DNA from: an uncultured Oscillospiraceae bacterium
GTDB taxonomy: Bacteria > Bacillota > Clostridia > Oscillospirales > Ruminococcaceae
Direction: 5' to 3'
NCBI GenBank assembly: GCA_947522735.1
Contig: CANNTZ010000070.1
Location: 1-13,356, forward strand
Length of the DNA stretch: 13,356 nt
Position numbers and translations under genes: made by a program. Of the stretch, positions 1 to 5,951 are shown piece by piece. The notes under the pieces are model-generated. The model was not told where the DNA came from. It saw only the letters and a program-made list of their open reading frames with translations, and made no database searches. Within the stretch, counting starts at the first letter, position 1. Every line of letters starts with the position of its first letter.

Positions 1-527
1 ATATGGACGGCCCCAACCACTTTAACCGTCAGGGACGGCAGCTTTATGAGCTGGAGCTCTCCTCCTTTATTTTCGAGCGGCCTCTGCTCGTGGATATCCC
101 TAAGGGGGAGGGAGAATTGGTGGAGCCGGAGGAGCTGCTGGCCTTTGACGAGGATATCAGCCGAGCGGACGCGCTGCTGATCCGCAGCGGCTTCTCTGCC
201 CTGCGCGAGACGGATAACCGGACGTATTCCGAGCGCGGGCCGGCGGTGTCATCCCGTGCGGCGCAGTTGATTGTCGAACGCTATCCCCACCTGAAGGCGG
301 TTGGTCTGGATTGGATATCCCTGTCGTCTCCGCTGCATCTGGACGACGGGATCCGCGCCCACCAGATCATGCTTGGCCACACGGGAGCGGGACCGGTGCT
401 GATCATCGAGGATATCGATCTCTCAGGAATCCGGCCCGAGGAGCTGGAGCTGGTGTTCGCGCTGCCGCTGTTTGTTGAGGGCATTGACAGTGCTCCGGTG
501 ACTATCGTAGCAAGGCTGCGAGATTGA
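1..527 (+). CDS. Cyclase / kynurenine formamidase-like family protein, 3' part
   Basis: This is the C-terminal 174 residues or so of a cyclase-family (PF04199-type) metal-dependent hydrolase; the 5' end is cut by the window edge. The first visible residues, MDGPNHF, match the second half of the family's metal-binding motif HxGTHxDxPxH, and the two leading bases 'at' fit the end of the preceding His codon, so the ATG at 3 is an internal Met and not the start. Further family-like stretches are the 'ADALLIRSGFS' segment and 'KAVGLDWISLSSP'. The family includes kynurenine formamidases and other amide or ester hydrolases, probably cytoplasmic; the exact substrate cannot be read from this part. A strong hairpin follows the stop codon. 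The upstream neighbour is not visible, so operon membership is unknown. I am confident of the family, not of the substrate. Confidence 0.85.
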   Translation, partial: MDGPNHFNRQGRQLYELELSSFIFERPLLVDIPKGEGELVEPEELLAFDEDISRADALLIRSGFSALRETDNRTYSERGPAVSSRAAQLIVERYPHLKAVGLDWISLSSPLHLDDGIRAHQIMLGHTGAGPVLIIEDIDLSGIRPEELELVFALPLFVEGIDSAPVTIVARLRD

Positions 528-543
528 CAAGCCTGAATAAGGA

Positions 544-580
544 CATCCCCCGTCGTTTAAGGCGGGGGATGCTTCGCTTT
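544..580 (+). terminator. Strong GC-rich hairpin after the cyclase gene
   Basis: Bases 544-554 pair with 561-571 (11 bp, one G-T wobble) around a 6-base loop GTTTAA, followed by CTTCGCTTTT. It lies 16 bases after the cyclase stop and probably terminates that transcript, though the T-tract is poor. The CATCCCCCG/CGGGGGATG arms also resemble subterminal hairpins of IS200/IS605-type elements, so a remnant transposon end is an alternative. Confidence 0.6.
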
Positions 581-726
581 TATGGCTTGACTTTTCGTTT
601 GGCTGGCCGCAAAAATTGGCGGCTCGTATCATCGGCCCGCATTTTTTCGCGGCTACAGACCCGAAGGGCTCCGCGCCAAGGCCCGCGCCGAGGGAATAAG
701 CCGGCGACAGCCGTCGCGGTCGTATA

Positions 727-1449
727 TCATCGGGCGCTGCCGGAAAAGAATAAAATATAGCCGGCGGCACACAGAGGAAGGGCGGCGAGAACGTCAAGGG
801 CGGAGTGCTGCTTCATGAATACCGTCGAGAGGCAGATGAGCAGCGCGATAACGACGTTGAGAACGCGCAGGAGCGGACGCCGGAGCCGTCTGGTACGCAG
901 AAAGGCGAACATCGCGGCAAAAGAACCGATGACGTGTATCGACGGACAGACGTTGGTGTTGGTGTCAAAGCGGTAGAACAGCGCGGTGAGACGCGTGAGC
1001 ATATTGTCGCGCTCAAATATGATGGGGCGCAGCTCCTGACAGCTTGGAAAGAGAATGTAGATTACGAGCGTGACGGTGTAGGTGAAGATGATAAAGCGCA
1101 TCAGCCGCCGAAAAACGGATACGTCGAAGAACAACGTATAGGCGACCGCGCCGGTCAGATAGACGAACCAGAACAGGTACGGTATCAGAAACCACTCGCA
1201 GAACGGGATAACGTCGTCGAGCGCGCAGTGTACCGCGCGGAAGCGCCCGGCGTCGGGAAGACGTTCGAGCAGCCCGAAGGCGATGCCGAACAGCGGCCAG
1301 AACAGCAGCAGCCAGAGGTGCCGGAACTCCGGAGCGCTCAGCTTCTCAAGCCGGAATTGTCGATAATCACATTCTTTAACGGATCCTGAACAGCTTTTCA
1401 ATTTGAACGACCTCGTATCAACAATATTCGCAGCGCAAAACGCATACAA
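727..1449 (-). CDS. PAP2-superfamily membrane phosphatase
   Basis: This is an integral membrane protein of the type 2 phosphatidic acid phosphatase superfamily, related to the inositol-phosphotransferase-like branch. In the 240-residue reading, the catalytic motifs appear as 'QELRP' (138-142), 'CPSIHV' (168-173; the PSxH motif) and 'KQHSALDV' (213-220, with the His and Asp of motif 3). Hydrophobic segments lie at about 44-62, 82-108, 117-135, 172-185 and 196-235. Such enzymes dephosphorylate lipid or isoprenoid phosphates at the outer membrane face; the actual substrate is unknown. The start is uncertain. TTG at 1449 has a GGAG 12 bases upstream, while an in-frame TTG at 1401 has GAGG with better spacing of 9 and would give 224 residues; the extra N-terminal residues show no recognisable motif. 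The gene is divergent from the aminopeptidase and convergent with the cyclase gene, so it is probably monocistronic. Confidence 0.85.
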   Translation of the reverse strand: MYAFCAANIVDTRSFKLKSCSGSVKECDYRQFRLEKLSAPEFRHLWLLLFWPLFGIAFGLLERLPDAGRFRAVHCALDDVIPFCEWFLIPYLFWFVYLTGAVAYTLFFDVSVFRRLMRFIIFTYTVTLVIYILFPSCQELRPIIFERDNMLTRLTALFYRFDTNTNVCPSIHVIGSFAAMFAFLRTRRLRRPLLRVLNVVIALLICLSTVFMKQHSALDVLAALPLCAAGYILFFSGSAR

Positions 1450-1770
1450 GCTTATTTTAGTCTCCGGCGTTTAATTTTTCTTCAACTTTAATTCAATAAA
1501 TGTTTAACAGTGCGCGCGTCCGCAAGGACTCGACCGGGAGCGCGCAGCCTTGCATCCGCGTACAACTGACGATTATATATGAGTATACCGTCGTGAGGGA
1601 GCGGCAAAAAACGACAGGAAAGGCAGGCGTGAGGCGTTACTGTCAGAAAAAGCCGCGGCCCTCCGGAGGGCGGTATTGAACGGAGGAGGCTGTGCGCCCA
1701 TCGACGTCCCGGCAGCGGCGACGGCAAGAAAGCTTTACAACGCGCCGAAAAACGGACGCTCGGGGCGGGA
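1450..1770. other. Divergent intergenic region, no convincing gene
   Basis: This stretch between the PAP2 gene (minus) and the aminopeptidase promoter holds no ORF with recognisable content; the open frames in it are low-complexity and lack good ribosome binding sites. It contains an AT-rich segment next to the PAP2 gene (1470-1510), where its promoter probably lies, a compact inverted-repeat fold at 1511-1553, and a 14-base perfect palindrome GCCCTCCGGAGGGC at 1658-1671. Confidence 0.6.
1511..1553 (+). repeat. Inverted-repeat fold with a GCAA-capped inner hairpin
   Basis: TGCGCGC (1511-1517) pairs with GCGCGCA (1540-1546). Directly inside is a small hairpin GTCC-GCAA-GGAC (1518-1529) with a GNRA-type loop when read on the plus strand. 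The GCAAGG of the loop and arm (1522-1527) is also complementary to CCTTGC at 1548-1553, allowing an alternative pairing or pseudoknot. No T-tract follows, so it is not a terminator. Whether it is transcribed is unknown. Confidence 0.4.
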
Positions 1771-1799
1771 TTGACAACCGGCGGCATTTTGGATATAAT
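1771..1799 (+). promoter_or_regulatory. Consensus sigma-A promoter for the aminopeptidase
   Basis: TTGACA at 1771-1776 and TATAAT at 1794-1799 are both perfect consensus with a 17-base spacer. The predicted transcript starts near 1806 and has a leader of about 85 bases. The leader carries a GC hairpin (GCGCCGC 1846-1852 with GCGGCGC 1870-1876) just before the weak AAGG ribosome binding site at 1883-1886. Confidence 0.85.
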
Positions 1800-1890
1800 A
1801 AAAATGTATACGCAGAACATGCGATAAAATCGATCAGAAAGGCACGCGCCGCAGGGCTGACGACACGCCGCGGCGCAGCGGTAAGGCAGT

Positions 1891-3006
1891 ATGACAGACC
1901 CGAGAGTGAAAAAGCTGGCTCATAACCTTGTGAATTTTTCCTGTGCGCTCAAGCCGGGAGAGAAGATACTCATCGAATCCATCGGCGGAGCGGACGAGCT
2001 TGCGCGCGAGCTTATAAAGGAGGCTTACGTCGCGGGTGGCACGCCGTTCCTCTGGCTGCGCGACAAGCGAATGGACAGAGAGCTGCTGCTCGGCGCGACC
2101 GAGGAGCAGATAAGGACGATGGCCGAAAACGACGCTGCGCTGATGTCGCAGATGCAGGCGTATGTCGGCATACGCGCTGGCGCGAACGCATCAGAGCTGT
2201 CCGACGTTCCCTCCGAAAAGCAGGATATCTACGCGAAAAATTATTGGAAGCCGGTCCACGGCATGATCCGCGTGCCAAAGACCAAGTGGGTCATCCTGCG
2301 CTATCCGCAGCCCTCGATGGCGCAGCAGGCCGAGATGTCCACAGAGGCGTTCGAGGATTACTACTTCAACGTCTGCAACCTTGACTACGCGAAGATGGCG
2401 GCGGCGATGGATCCGCTGTGCGAGCTGATTGACAACGCGGATCGCGTCCGCATCCTCGGAAACGGCACCGACCTTTCCTTCTCGGTCAAGGGGCTCAAGG
2501 GCGTAAAGTGCTCCGGCGCCTGCAACATACCCGACGGCGAGGTCTACACAGCGCCCGTCAGGGACAGCGTCAACGGCGTTATCCGCTACAACACGCCGAG
2601 CGTCCGCGACGGCTTTACCTTCACGGATATCGAGCTGACCTTCAAGGACGGCAGGATCGTCAAGGCCGTAGCCAACGACACCGAGCGCATCAACAAGGTG
2701 TTCGATATCGACGAGAGCGCGCGCTATGTCGGCGAGTTCTCGTTCGGACTCAACCCATATATCAACGTACCGATGAAGGACACGCTGTTCGACGAGAAAA
2801 TTGCAGGAAGCTTCCACTTTACTCCGGGCAGCAGCTATGACGACTGCTTCAACGGCAACAAATCCGCTCTGCACTGGGATCTCGTCTGCATCCAGACGCC
2901 GGAATACGGCGGCGGAGAGATATGGATAGACGGCGTTCTCGTCCGCAAGGACGGTCGCTTCGTTCTGCCTGAGCTTCAGGGGCTCAACCCCGAAAATCTG
3001 ATGTAA
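1891..3006 (+). CDS. M29-family metallo-aminopeptidase
   Basis: This is a cytoplasmic aminopeptidase of the AmpS/AmpT/PepS type (peptidase family M29, thermophilic aminopeptidase clan), removing N-terminal residues from peptides with two divalent metal ions. The 371-residue length is close to the usual 370-410. Candidate metal ligands in the order expected for the family are Glu217 in 'PDGEVYTAP', Glu282 in 'GEFSFG', His309 in 'GSFHF' and His328 plus Asp330 in 'HWDLV'; Tyr316 in 'GSSYDD' fits the catalytic Tyr. There is no signal peptide. The ATG start at 1891 has AAGG four bases upstream, a weak and close site, but the N-terminus 'MTDPRVKKLAHNLVNF' aligns with the family start. It has its own perfect promoter, and a weak hairpin lies between it and the MATE gene, so read-through into that gene is possible. 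Confidence 0.92.
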   Translation: MTDPRVKKLAHNLVNFSCALKPGEKILIESIGGADELARELIKEAYVAGGTPFLWLRDKRMDRELLLGATEEQIRTMAENDAALMSQMQAYVGIRAGANASELSDVPSEKQDIYAKNYWKPVHGMIRVPKTKWVILRYPQPSMAQQAEMSTEAFEDYYFNVCNLDYAKMAAAMDPLCELIDNADRVRILGNGTDLSFSVKGLKGVKCSGACNIPDGEVYTAPVRDSVNGVIRYNTPSVRDGFTFTDIELTFKDGRIVKAVANDTERINKVFDIDESARYVGEFSFGLNPYINVPMKDTLFDEKIAGSFHFTPGSSYDDCFNGNKSALHWDLVCIQTPEYGGGEIWIDGVLVRKDGRFVLPELQGLNPENLM

Positions 3007-3026
3007 TTTTTACGCGCAGGCAATGG

Positions 3027-3062
3027 GGCTCCGCCATGTCCGGTGGGTGTGGCGGGGCCTTT
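3027..3062 (+). terminator. Weak intrinsic terminator after the aminopeptidase gene
   Basis: GGCTCCGCCA (3027-3036) pairs with TGGCGGGGCC (3050-3059), 10 bp with one G-T wobble and a 13-base loop, followed by only TTT. It probably reduces rather than blocks transcription into the MATE gene. Confidence 0.55.
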
Positions 3063-3086
3063 GCGTGGCGTAGTTGACGGTGAAAT

Positions 3087-4481
3087 ATGGAAAATAAAAC
3101 CAAAATGTTTTACAAGTCTGTCTTTGCGCTGGTGCTGCCGATGGCACTGCAAAACCTTATCGACGTCGGAGTGACCGCCGCAGACGTGCTGATGCTTGGA
3201 AACGTCAGCGAGGCGGCGCTGTCCGGCTCGTCGCTCGGCGGGCAGGTGTGGTTCGTGCTCTCGCTTATACTCTTTGGCACGGCGTCCGGCGCGTCGATAC
3301 TGACGGCGCAGTATTGGGGCAAAAAGGATGTCGTGACCATCGAGCGGGTCATCGGCATAGCGCTGCGGTTCACGCTGGTGATTTCGACACTGTTCACGGT
3401 CATGGTCGCGGTGTTCCCGGAGCGGGCGATGCGGCTGTTCACGCAGGAGCCGGAGGTCATTGCGGAGGGCGTGAAGTATCTGCGCATAGTCGTCTGGACC
3501 TACATCCCGCTGACCTTCTCCATGATCTACCTGAACATCATGCGCAGCGTCGAAAAGGTCGCAATTGCAACGATGATCCATCTGCTTGGACTTATCATCA
3601 ATGTCGCCCTCAACGCGGTGCTCATCTTTGGACTGCTCGGCTTCGAGCCGATGGGCATCACCGGCGCCGCCATCGCGACGGCGATAGCGCGTTTTGTACA
3701 GGTGGCGGTCGCGATGATATATTCGCTGCAAAAAAAGACGCTTTTGCACATCCGGATAAAATATATTCTCGGGCGCTCCGGCGTGCTGTTCCGCGATTTT
3801 CTGCGTTACAGCCTGCCTGTTGTGTTCAATGAGCTTATGTGGAGCCTCGCCGTCTCGATGAATACCTCGATAATCGGACACCTCGGCAAGGCGGCGGTCT
3901 CGGCAAACTCGGTGGCGCAGACAACGCGCCAGCTTGCGATGGTCGTCGGCTTCGGCATCTCCAACGCAACGGCGATACTGCTCGGCAAGGAGATAGGCGA
4001 GGGAAAGATGGAGGAGGCGGAGCGCAATTCCAAGCGCTTTATCGCGCTCTCGCTGATTTTTGGCACGCTTGGCGCGGCGGTGGTGCTGTGCGTTATCCCG
4101 ATTGCGCCGTCGTTTCTCGATTTTTCCGAGGAGGCGCTCGGATATCTCAAGGTAATGCTGATCGTGATGTCATACTTCTGTGTCGCGCAGTGTCTCAACA
4201 CAACGCTGGTGGTGGGCGTGTTCCGCTCAGGCGGCGACACACGGTTCGGCGTCTGCGTGGACGTCGGCGTGATGTGGTGCATAACGATACCGTTCGCGGC
4301 GCTTGCGGCGTTCATATTTAAGTGGGATGTGCGCATCGTCTATGCGATACTGATGAGCGACGAGCTTATCAAGATAATCCCGATCATGCTGCGCTACCGC
4401 AGTAAAAAATGGCTGAAAAACGTCACGCGCGACTTCGGCGAGCTTGAGTGCGAGGCCGCGGCGGAATCGTTGGAGATTTGA
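3087..4481 (+). CDS. MATE-family multidrug/toxin efflux transporter
   Basis: This 464-residue polytopic membrane protein of the MATE (multidrug and toxic compound extrusion, MatE domain) family exports organic cations or drugs in exchange for Na+ or H+. The length and roughly twelve hydrophobic helices fit the NorM/DinF-type fold, with two MatE halves (about 14-175 and 235-400). Recognisable stretches are 'LVLPMALQNLIDVGVTAAD' near the N-terminus, 'GTASGASILTAQYWGKKD' (65-82) and, in the second half, 'VGFGISNATAILLGKEIGEG'. The start ATG has GGTGA a few bases upstream. The substrate cannot be deduced, and many clostridial MATE proteins are of unknown specificity. It lies 80 bases after the aminopeptidase gene and may share its promoter. 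It ends in a strong hairpin that also serves the convergent ThuA gene. Confidence 0.93.
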   Translation: MENKTKMFYKSVFALVLPMALQNLIDVGVTAADVLMLGNVSEAALSGSSLGGQVWFVLSLILFGTASGASILTAQYWGKKDVVTIERVIGIALRFTLVISTLFTVMVAVFPERAMRLFTQEPEVIAEGVKYLRIVVWTYIPLTFSMIYLNIMRSVEKVAIATMIHLLGLIINVALNAVLIFGLLGFEPMGITGAAIATAIARFVQVAVAMIYSLQKKTLLHIRIKYILGRSGVLFRDFLRYSLPVVFNELMWSLAVSMNTSIIGHLGKAAVSANSVAQTTRQLAMVVGFGISNATAILLGKEIGEGKMEEAERNSKRFIALSLIFGTLGAAVVLCVIPIAPSFLDFSEEALGYLKVMLIVMSYFCVAQCLNTTLVVGVFRSGGDTRFGVCVDVGVMWCITIPFAALAAFIFKWDVRIVYAILMSDELIKIIPIMLRYRSKKWLKNVTRDFGELECEAAAESLEI

Positions 4482-4506
4482 CAACAGCAGACGCCTTTTC
4501 AAAGAA

Positions 4507-4542
4507 AAGGCCGCCGTATGCCATGAAGCATACGGCGGCCTT
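4507..4542. terminator. Bidirectional hairpin terminator (MATE / ThuA)
   Basis: A perfect 15-bp stem (4507-4521 with 4528-4542) has a 6-base loop CATGAA between two convergent genes. Read on the minus strand it is followed by a TTTTC tract, so it is a better terminator for the ThuA transcript. On the plus strand the tail is only TTCGTT. Confidence 0.85.
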
Positions 4543-4613
4543 CGTTAGTAGGCGCATATTGGAGCGACGCGGCAGGAGACGGCAGGAGCAACACGGTGGG
4601 CCGCAGCGCGGGA

Positions 4614-5333
4614 TCAGGCGTGGTTCTTCATCGGCTGCACGTGCGGGCAGTCGAAGTCGGCGACCCTGACGCTCGGACAGGCCCAGTGAACGGCGTTTCT
4701 GATGATGGTTCGGACATTTTCGTTGTAGTAAGTCGGGTTCGCCTCGTGGCCGGGCTGGAAGTAGAATATCCGGCCAAGCCCTCTGGTCCAGCAGCAACCG
4801 CTGCGCAGCACCTCGCCGCCGGCGAACCAGCCCATGAACACGAGCTCGTCCGGCTGGGGGATGGCGAACGGCTCGCCATACATCTCCTCGCACTCCAGCT
4901 CGAAATATTCGCCTATCCCTCTGGCTATCGGGTGGTTGAGCGCTATGGTCCAGACGCGCTCGAAGTCGCCATCGCGCCATTTGATGGTGCAGGGCGTGCC
5001 CATCAGCAGCCGGAACGGCTTGGATGCGTGCGCGGAGTGCAGCGGGATTAAGCCCATGCCGCGCTGGACGTAATCGCGCACACGTTCGGCTATCTCGTCC
5101 GGCACCCGGTCGTGCTTGCAGTGTCCCCACCAGATGAGCACGTCGGTGTCGTCCAGAACCTCCTTTGTCAGTCCGCACTCCGGCATGTCGAGATGTGCGG
5201 TGCGGACGCTCAGCTCCGGATCCTCGCGCAGGAAGCCGGCGATGCACTCGTGGATGCCGTTCGGATAGACGGCCCTTATCGCCTCCTCGCTGCGCTCATG
5301 AAAAAATTCATTCCATACGGTCACCTTTATCAT
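4614..5333 (-). CDS. ThuA-domain protein (trehalose-utilization-like)
   Basis: This 239-residue protein of the ThuA family has a class-I glutamine-amidotransferase-like fold. It is associated with sugar utilization and keto-sugar metabolism, but no firm biochemical role is established for most members. Characteristic pieces are 'MIKVTVWNEF' at the N-terminus, 'DVLIWWGH' (64-71), 'GLIPLHSAHASKPF' (94-107) and 'GRIFYFQPGHEANPTYY' (187-203). It lacks a signal peptide and is probably cytoplasmic. The ATG at 5333 has GAGAGG seven bases upstream, a good ribosome binding site. It is a single gene on the minus strand with a promoter at 5445-5473 and a cre-like palindrome in the leader, suggesting carbon-catabolite or LacI-type control. 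A bidirectional terminator lies 72 bases beyond the stop. No partner dehydrogenase or transporter gene sits beside it. Confidence 0.9.
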   Translation of the reverse strand: MIKVTVWNEFFHERSEEAIRAVYPNGIHECIAGFLREDPELSVRTAHLDMPECGLTKEVLDDTDVLIWWGHCKHDRVPDEIAERVRDYVQRGMGLIPLHSAHASKPFRLLMGTPCTIKWRDGDFERVWTIALNHPIARGIGEYFELECEEMYGEPFAIPQPDELVFMGWFAGGEVLRSGCCWTRGLGRIFYFQPGHEANPTYYNENVRTIIRNAVHWACPSVRVADFDCPHVQPMKNHA

Positions 5334-5380
5334 ACGGATACCTCTCTTTCAAGTGTGCCGCCGCGTCTGTTATCGGATAT

Positions 5381-5394
5381 TGTAATCGATTACA
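5381..5394. promoter_or_regulatory. cre-like operator (CcpA/LacI-family site)
   Basis: TGTAATCGATTACA is a perfect 14-base palindrome and matches the Gram-positive cre consensus TGWAANCGNTNWCA at every position. It lies about 48 bases before the ThuA start codon and downstream of the predicted promoter, where a bound regulator would act as a roadblock. A local LacI-family regulator other than CcpA is also possible. Confidence 0.7.
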
Positions 5395-5444
5395 CTATCA
5401 AACTCCCAAACCGCCCGGAAGGGTGCGACAAATCAATTATAAAA

Positions 5445-5473
5445 AGTATAAACCGCCGGGCGAAAAAAATCAA
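5445..5473 (-). promoter_or_regulatory. Probable promoter of the ThuA gene
   Basis: Read on the minus strand: TTGATT (5473-5468), a 17-base spacer, TATACT (5450-5445). Transcription would start near 5438, giving a leader of about 105 bases that contains the palindrome at 5381-5394. A TACAAT on the minus strand (5384-5379), overlapping the operator, is a weaker alternative -10. Confidence 0.55.
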
Positions 5474-5904
5474 GCGGCAAAACAGACAAAAAACGCGGCA
5501 GTATTTCGGAGGCGGCGGGAAGGGCGTGCGGCTGCGGCGCAAATTACAGGCGCGCTTCCCGTCCGGTTTTGGCGGAGTTATGCGCGGCGGCGGGGGCTTT
5601 ATCATATCAGGCTCCGGCTGCGGCGCGAATATGGCATCTGCGACGCCGGTCACGGATGCCGCGGACGCGCATGAGCCTTGCCGTGTCGTTTTTCGGCGCT
5701 CCTGATGAGCCTGCGCAAGGGCGGCGGCGCGGTGAGATTATATATTATATAATGCATCATATCTTCCGCGCGGTGCGGAGTATAAAAATCAGACGGGGGT
5801 GCACCGCTGATTCAGACGGTTTTCCAAAAGGCGGAGAGTGTAAAATAAAAGTAAAAAATATTTTGACTTTTTTCGGCGCGGTACTTCCTTGTATGATAAA
5901 AATA
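5474..5904. other. Long intergenic region between divergent genes, no convincing gene
   Basis: The open frames here give low-complexity Arg/Pro/Gly-rich translations typical of chance frames in GC-rich DNA, and none has a recognisable motif or good start. The structures visible are an inverted repeat CGGGAAG (5516-5522) with CTTCCCG (5555-5561), an AT-rich dyad at 5737-5753, and a small hairpin at 5803-5820 followed by TTTT. The nptA promoter follows. Confidence 0.55.
5737..5753. repeat. AT-rich perfect dyad upstream of the Na/Pi cotransporter gene
   Basis: ATTATATATTATATAAT has two perfect 8-base arms around one T. It ends in TATAAT, which could be a -10 box, but no -35 is seen 16-18 bases upstream. 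It could be an operator or an isolated AT-rich promoter element. Confidence 0.35.
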
Positions 5905-5913
5905 TGTTATAAT
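5905..5913 (+). promoter_or_regulatory. Extended -10 promoter for the Na/Pi cotransporter gene
   Basis: TGTTATAAT is a perfect extended -10 (TGnTATAAT) 38 bases before the ATG. No good -35 is present at 16-18 bases, in keeping with extended -10 promoters. Confidence 0.55.
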
Positions 5914-5951
5914 GTCATTAATAAAATAAATGATGGGAATGAACGAAAGCG

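Noticed and set aside
805..1389. Long open frame on the plus strand opposite the PAP2 gene
   Set aside because: It is highly charged (Glu/Arg/Gln-rich) with no motif, lies entirely inside the PAP2 gene on the other strand, and has no good ribosome binding site. It is a chance frame from GC-rich codons.
2976..3881. Long minus-strand open frame across the aminopeptidase end and MATE gene
   Set aside because: His/Arg/Asp-rich low-complexity translation antisense to a clear MATE transporter.
4570..4589. Short tandem repeat CGGCAGGAGA/CGGCAGGAGC
   Set aside because: Only two 10-base copies in an untranslated tail between convergent genes; probably chance.
4423..5247. Minus-strand frame overlapping the ThuA gene in another register
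   Set aside because: Arg/Ala-rich translation; the overlapping frame 4614-5333 has clear ThuA motifs and a ribosome binding site.
5390..5653. Minus-strand 87-residue Pro-rich frame in the gap upstream of ThuA
   Set aside because: Low complexity, overlaps the predicted ThuA promoter, and lacks a ribosome binding site.
5500..5700. Possible large riboswitch (cobalamin-like) in the GC-rich gap
   Set aside because: Several short GC inverted repeats exist, but none of the conserved boxes of known riboswitch classes could be found on either strand.
5112..5705. Plus-strand frames covering the ThuA 5' end and the gap
   Set aside because: The first part is antisense to ThuA and the rest is Arg/Gly-rich with no motif; no promoter or ribosome binding site fits.
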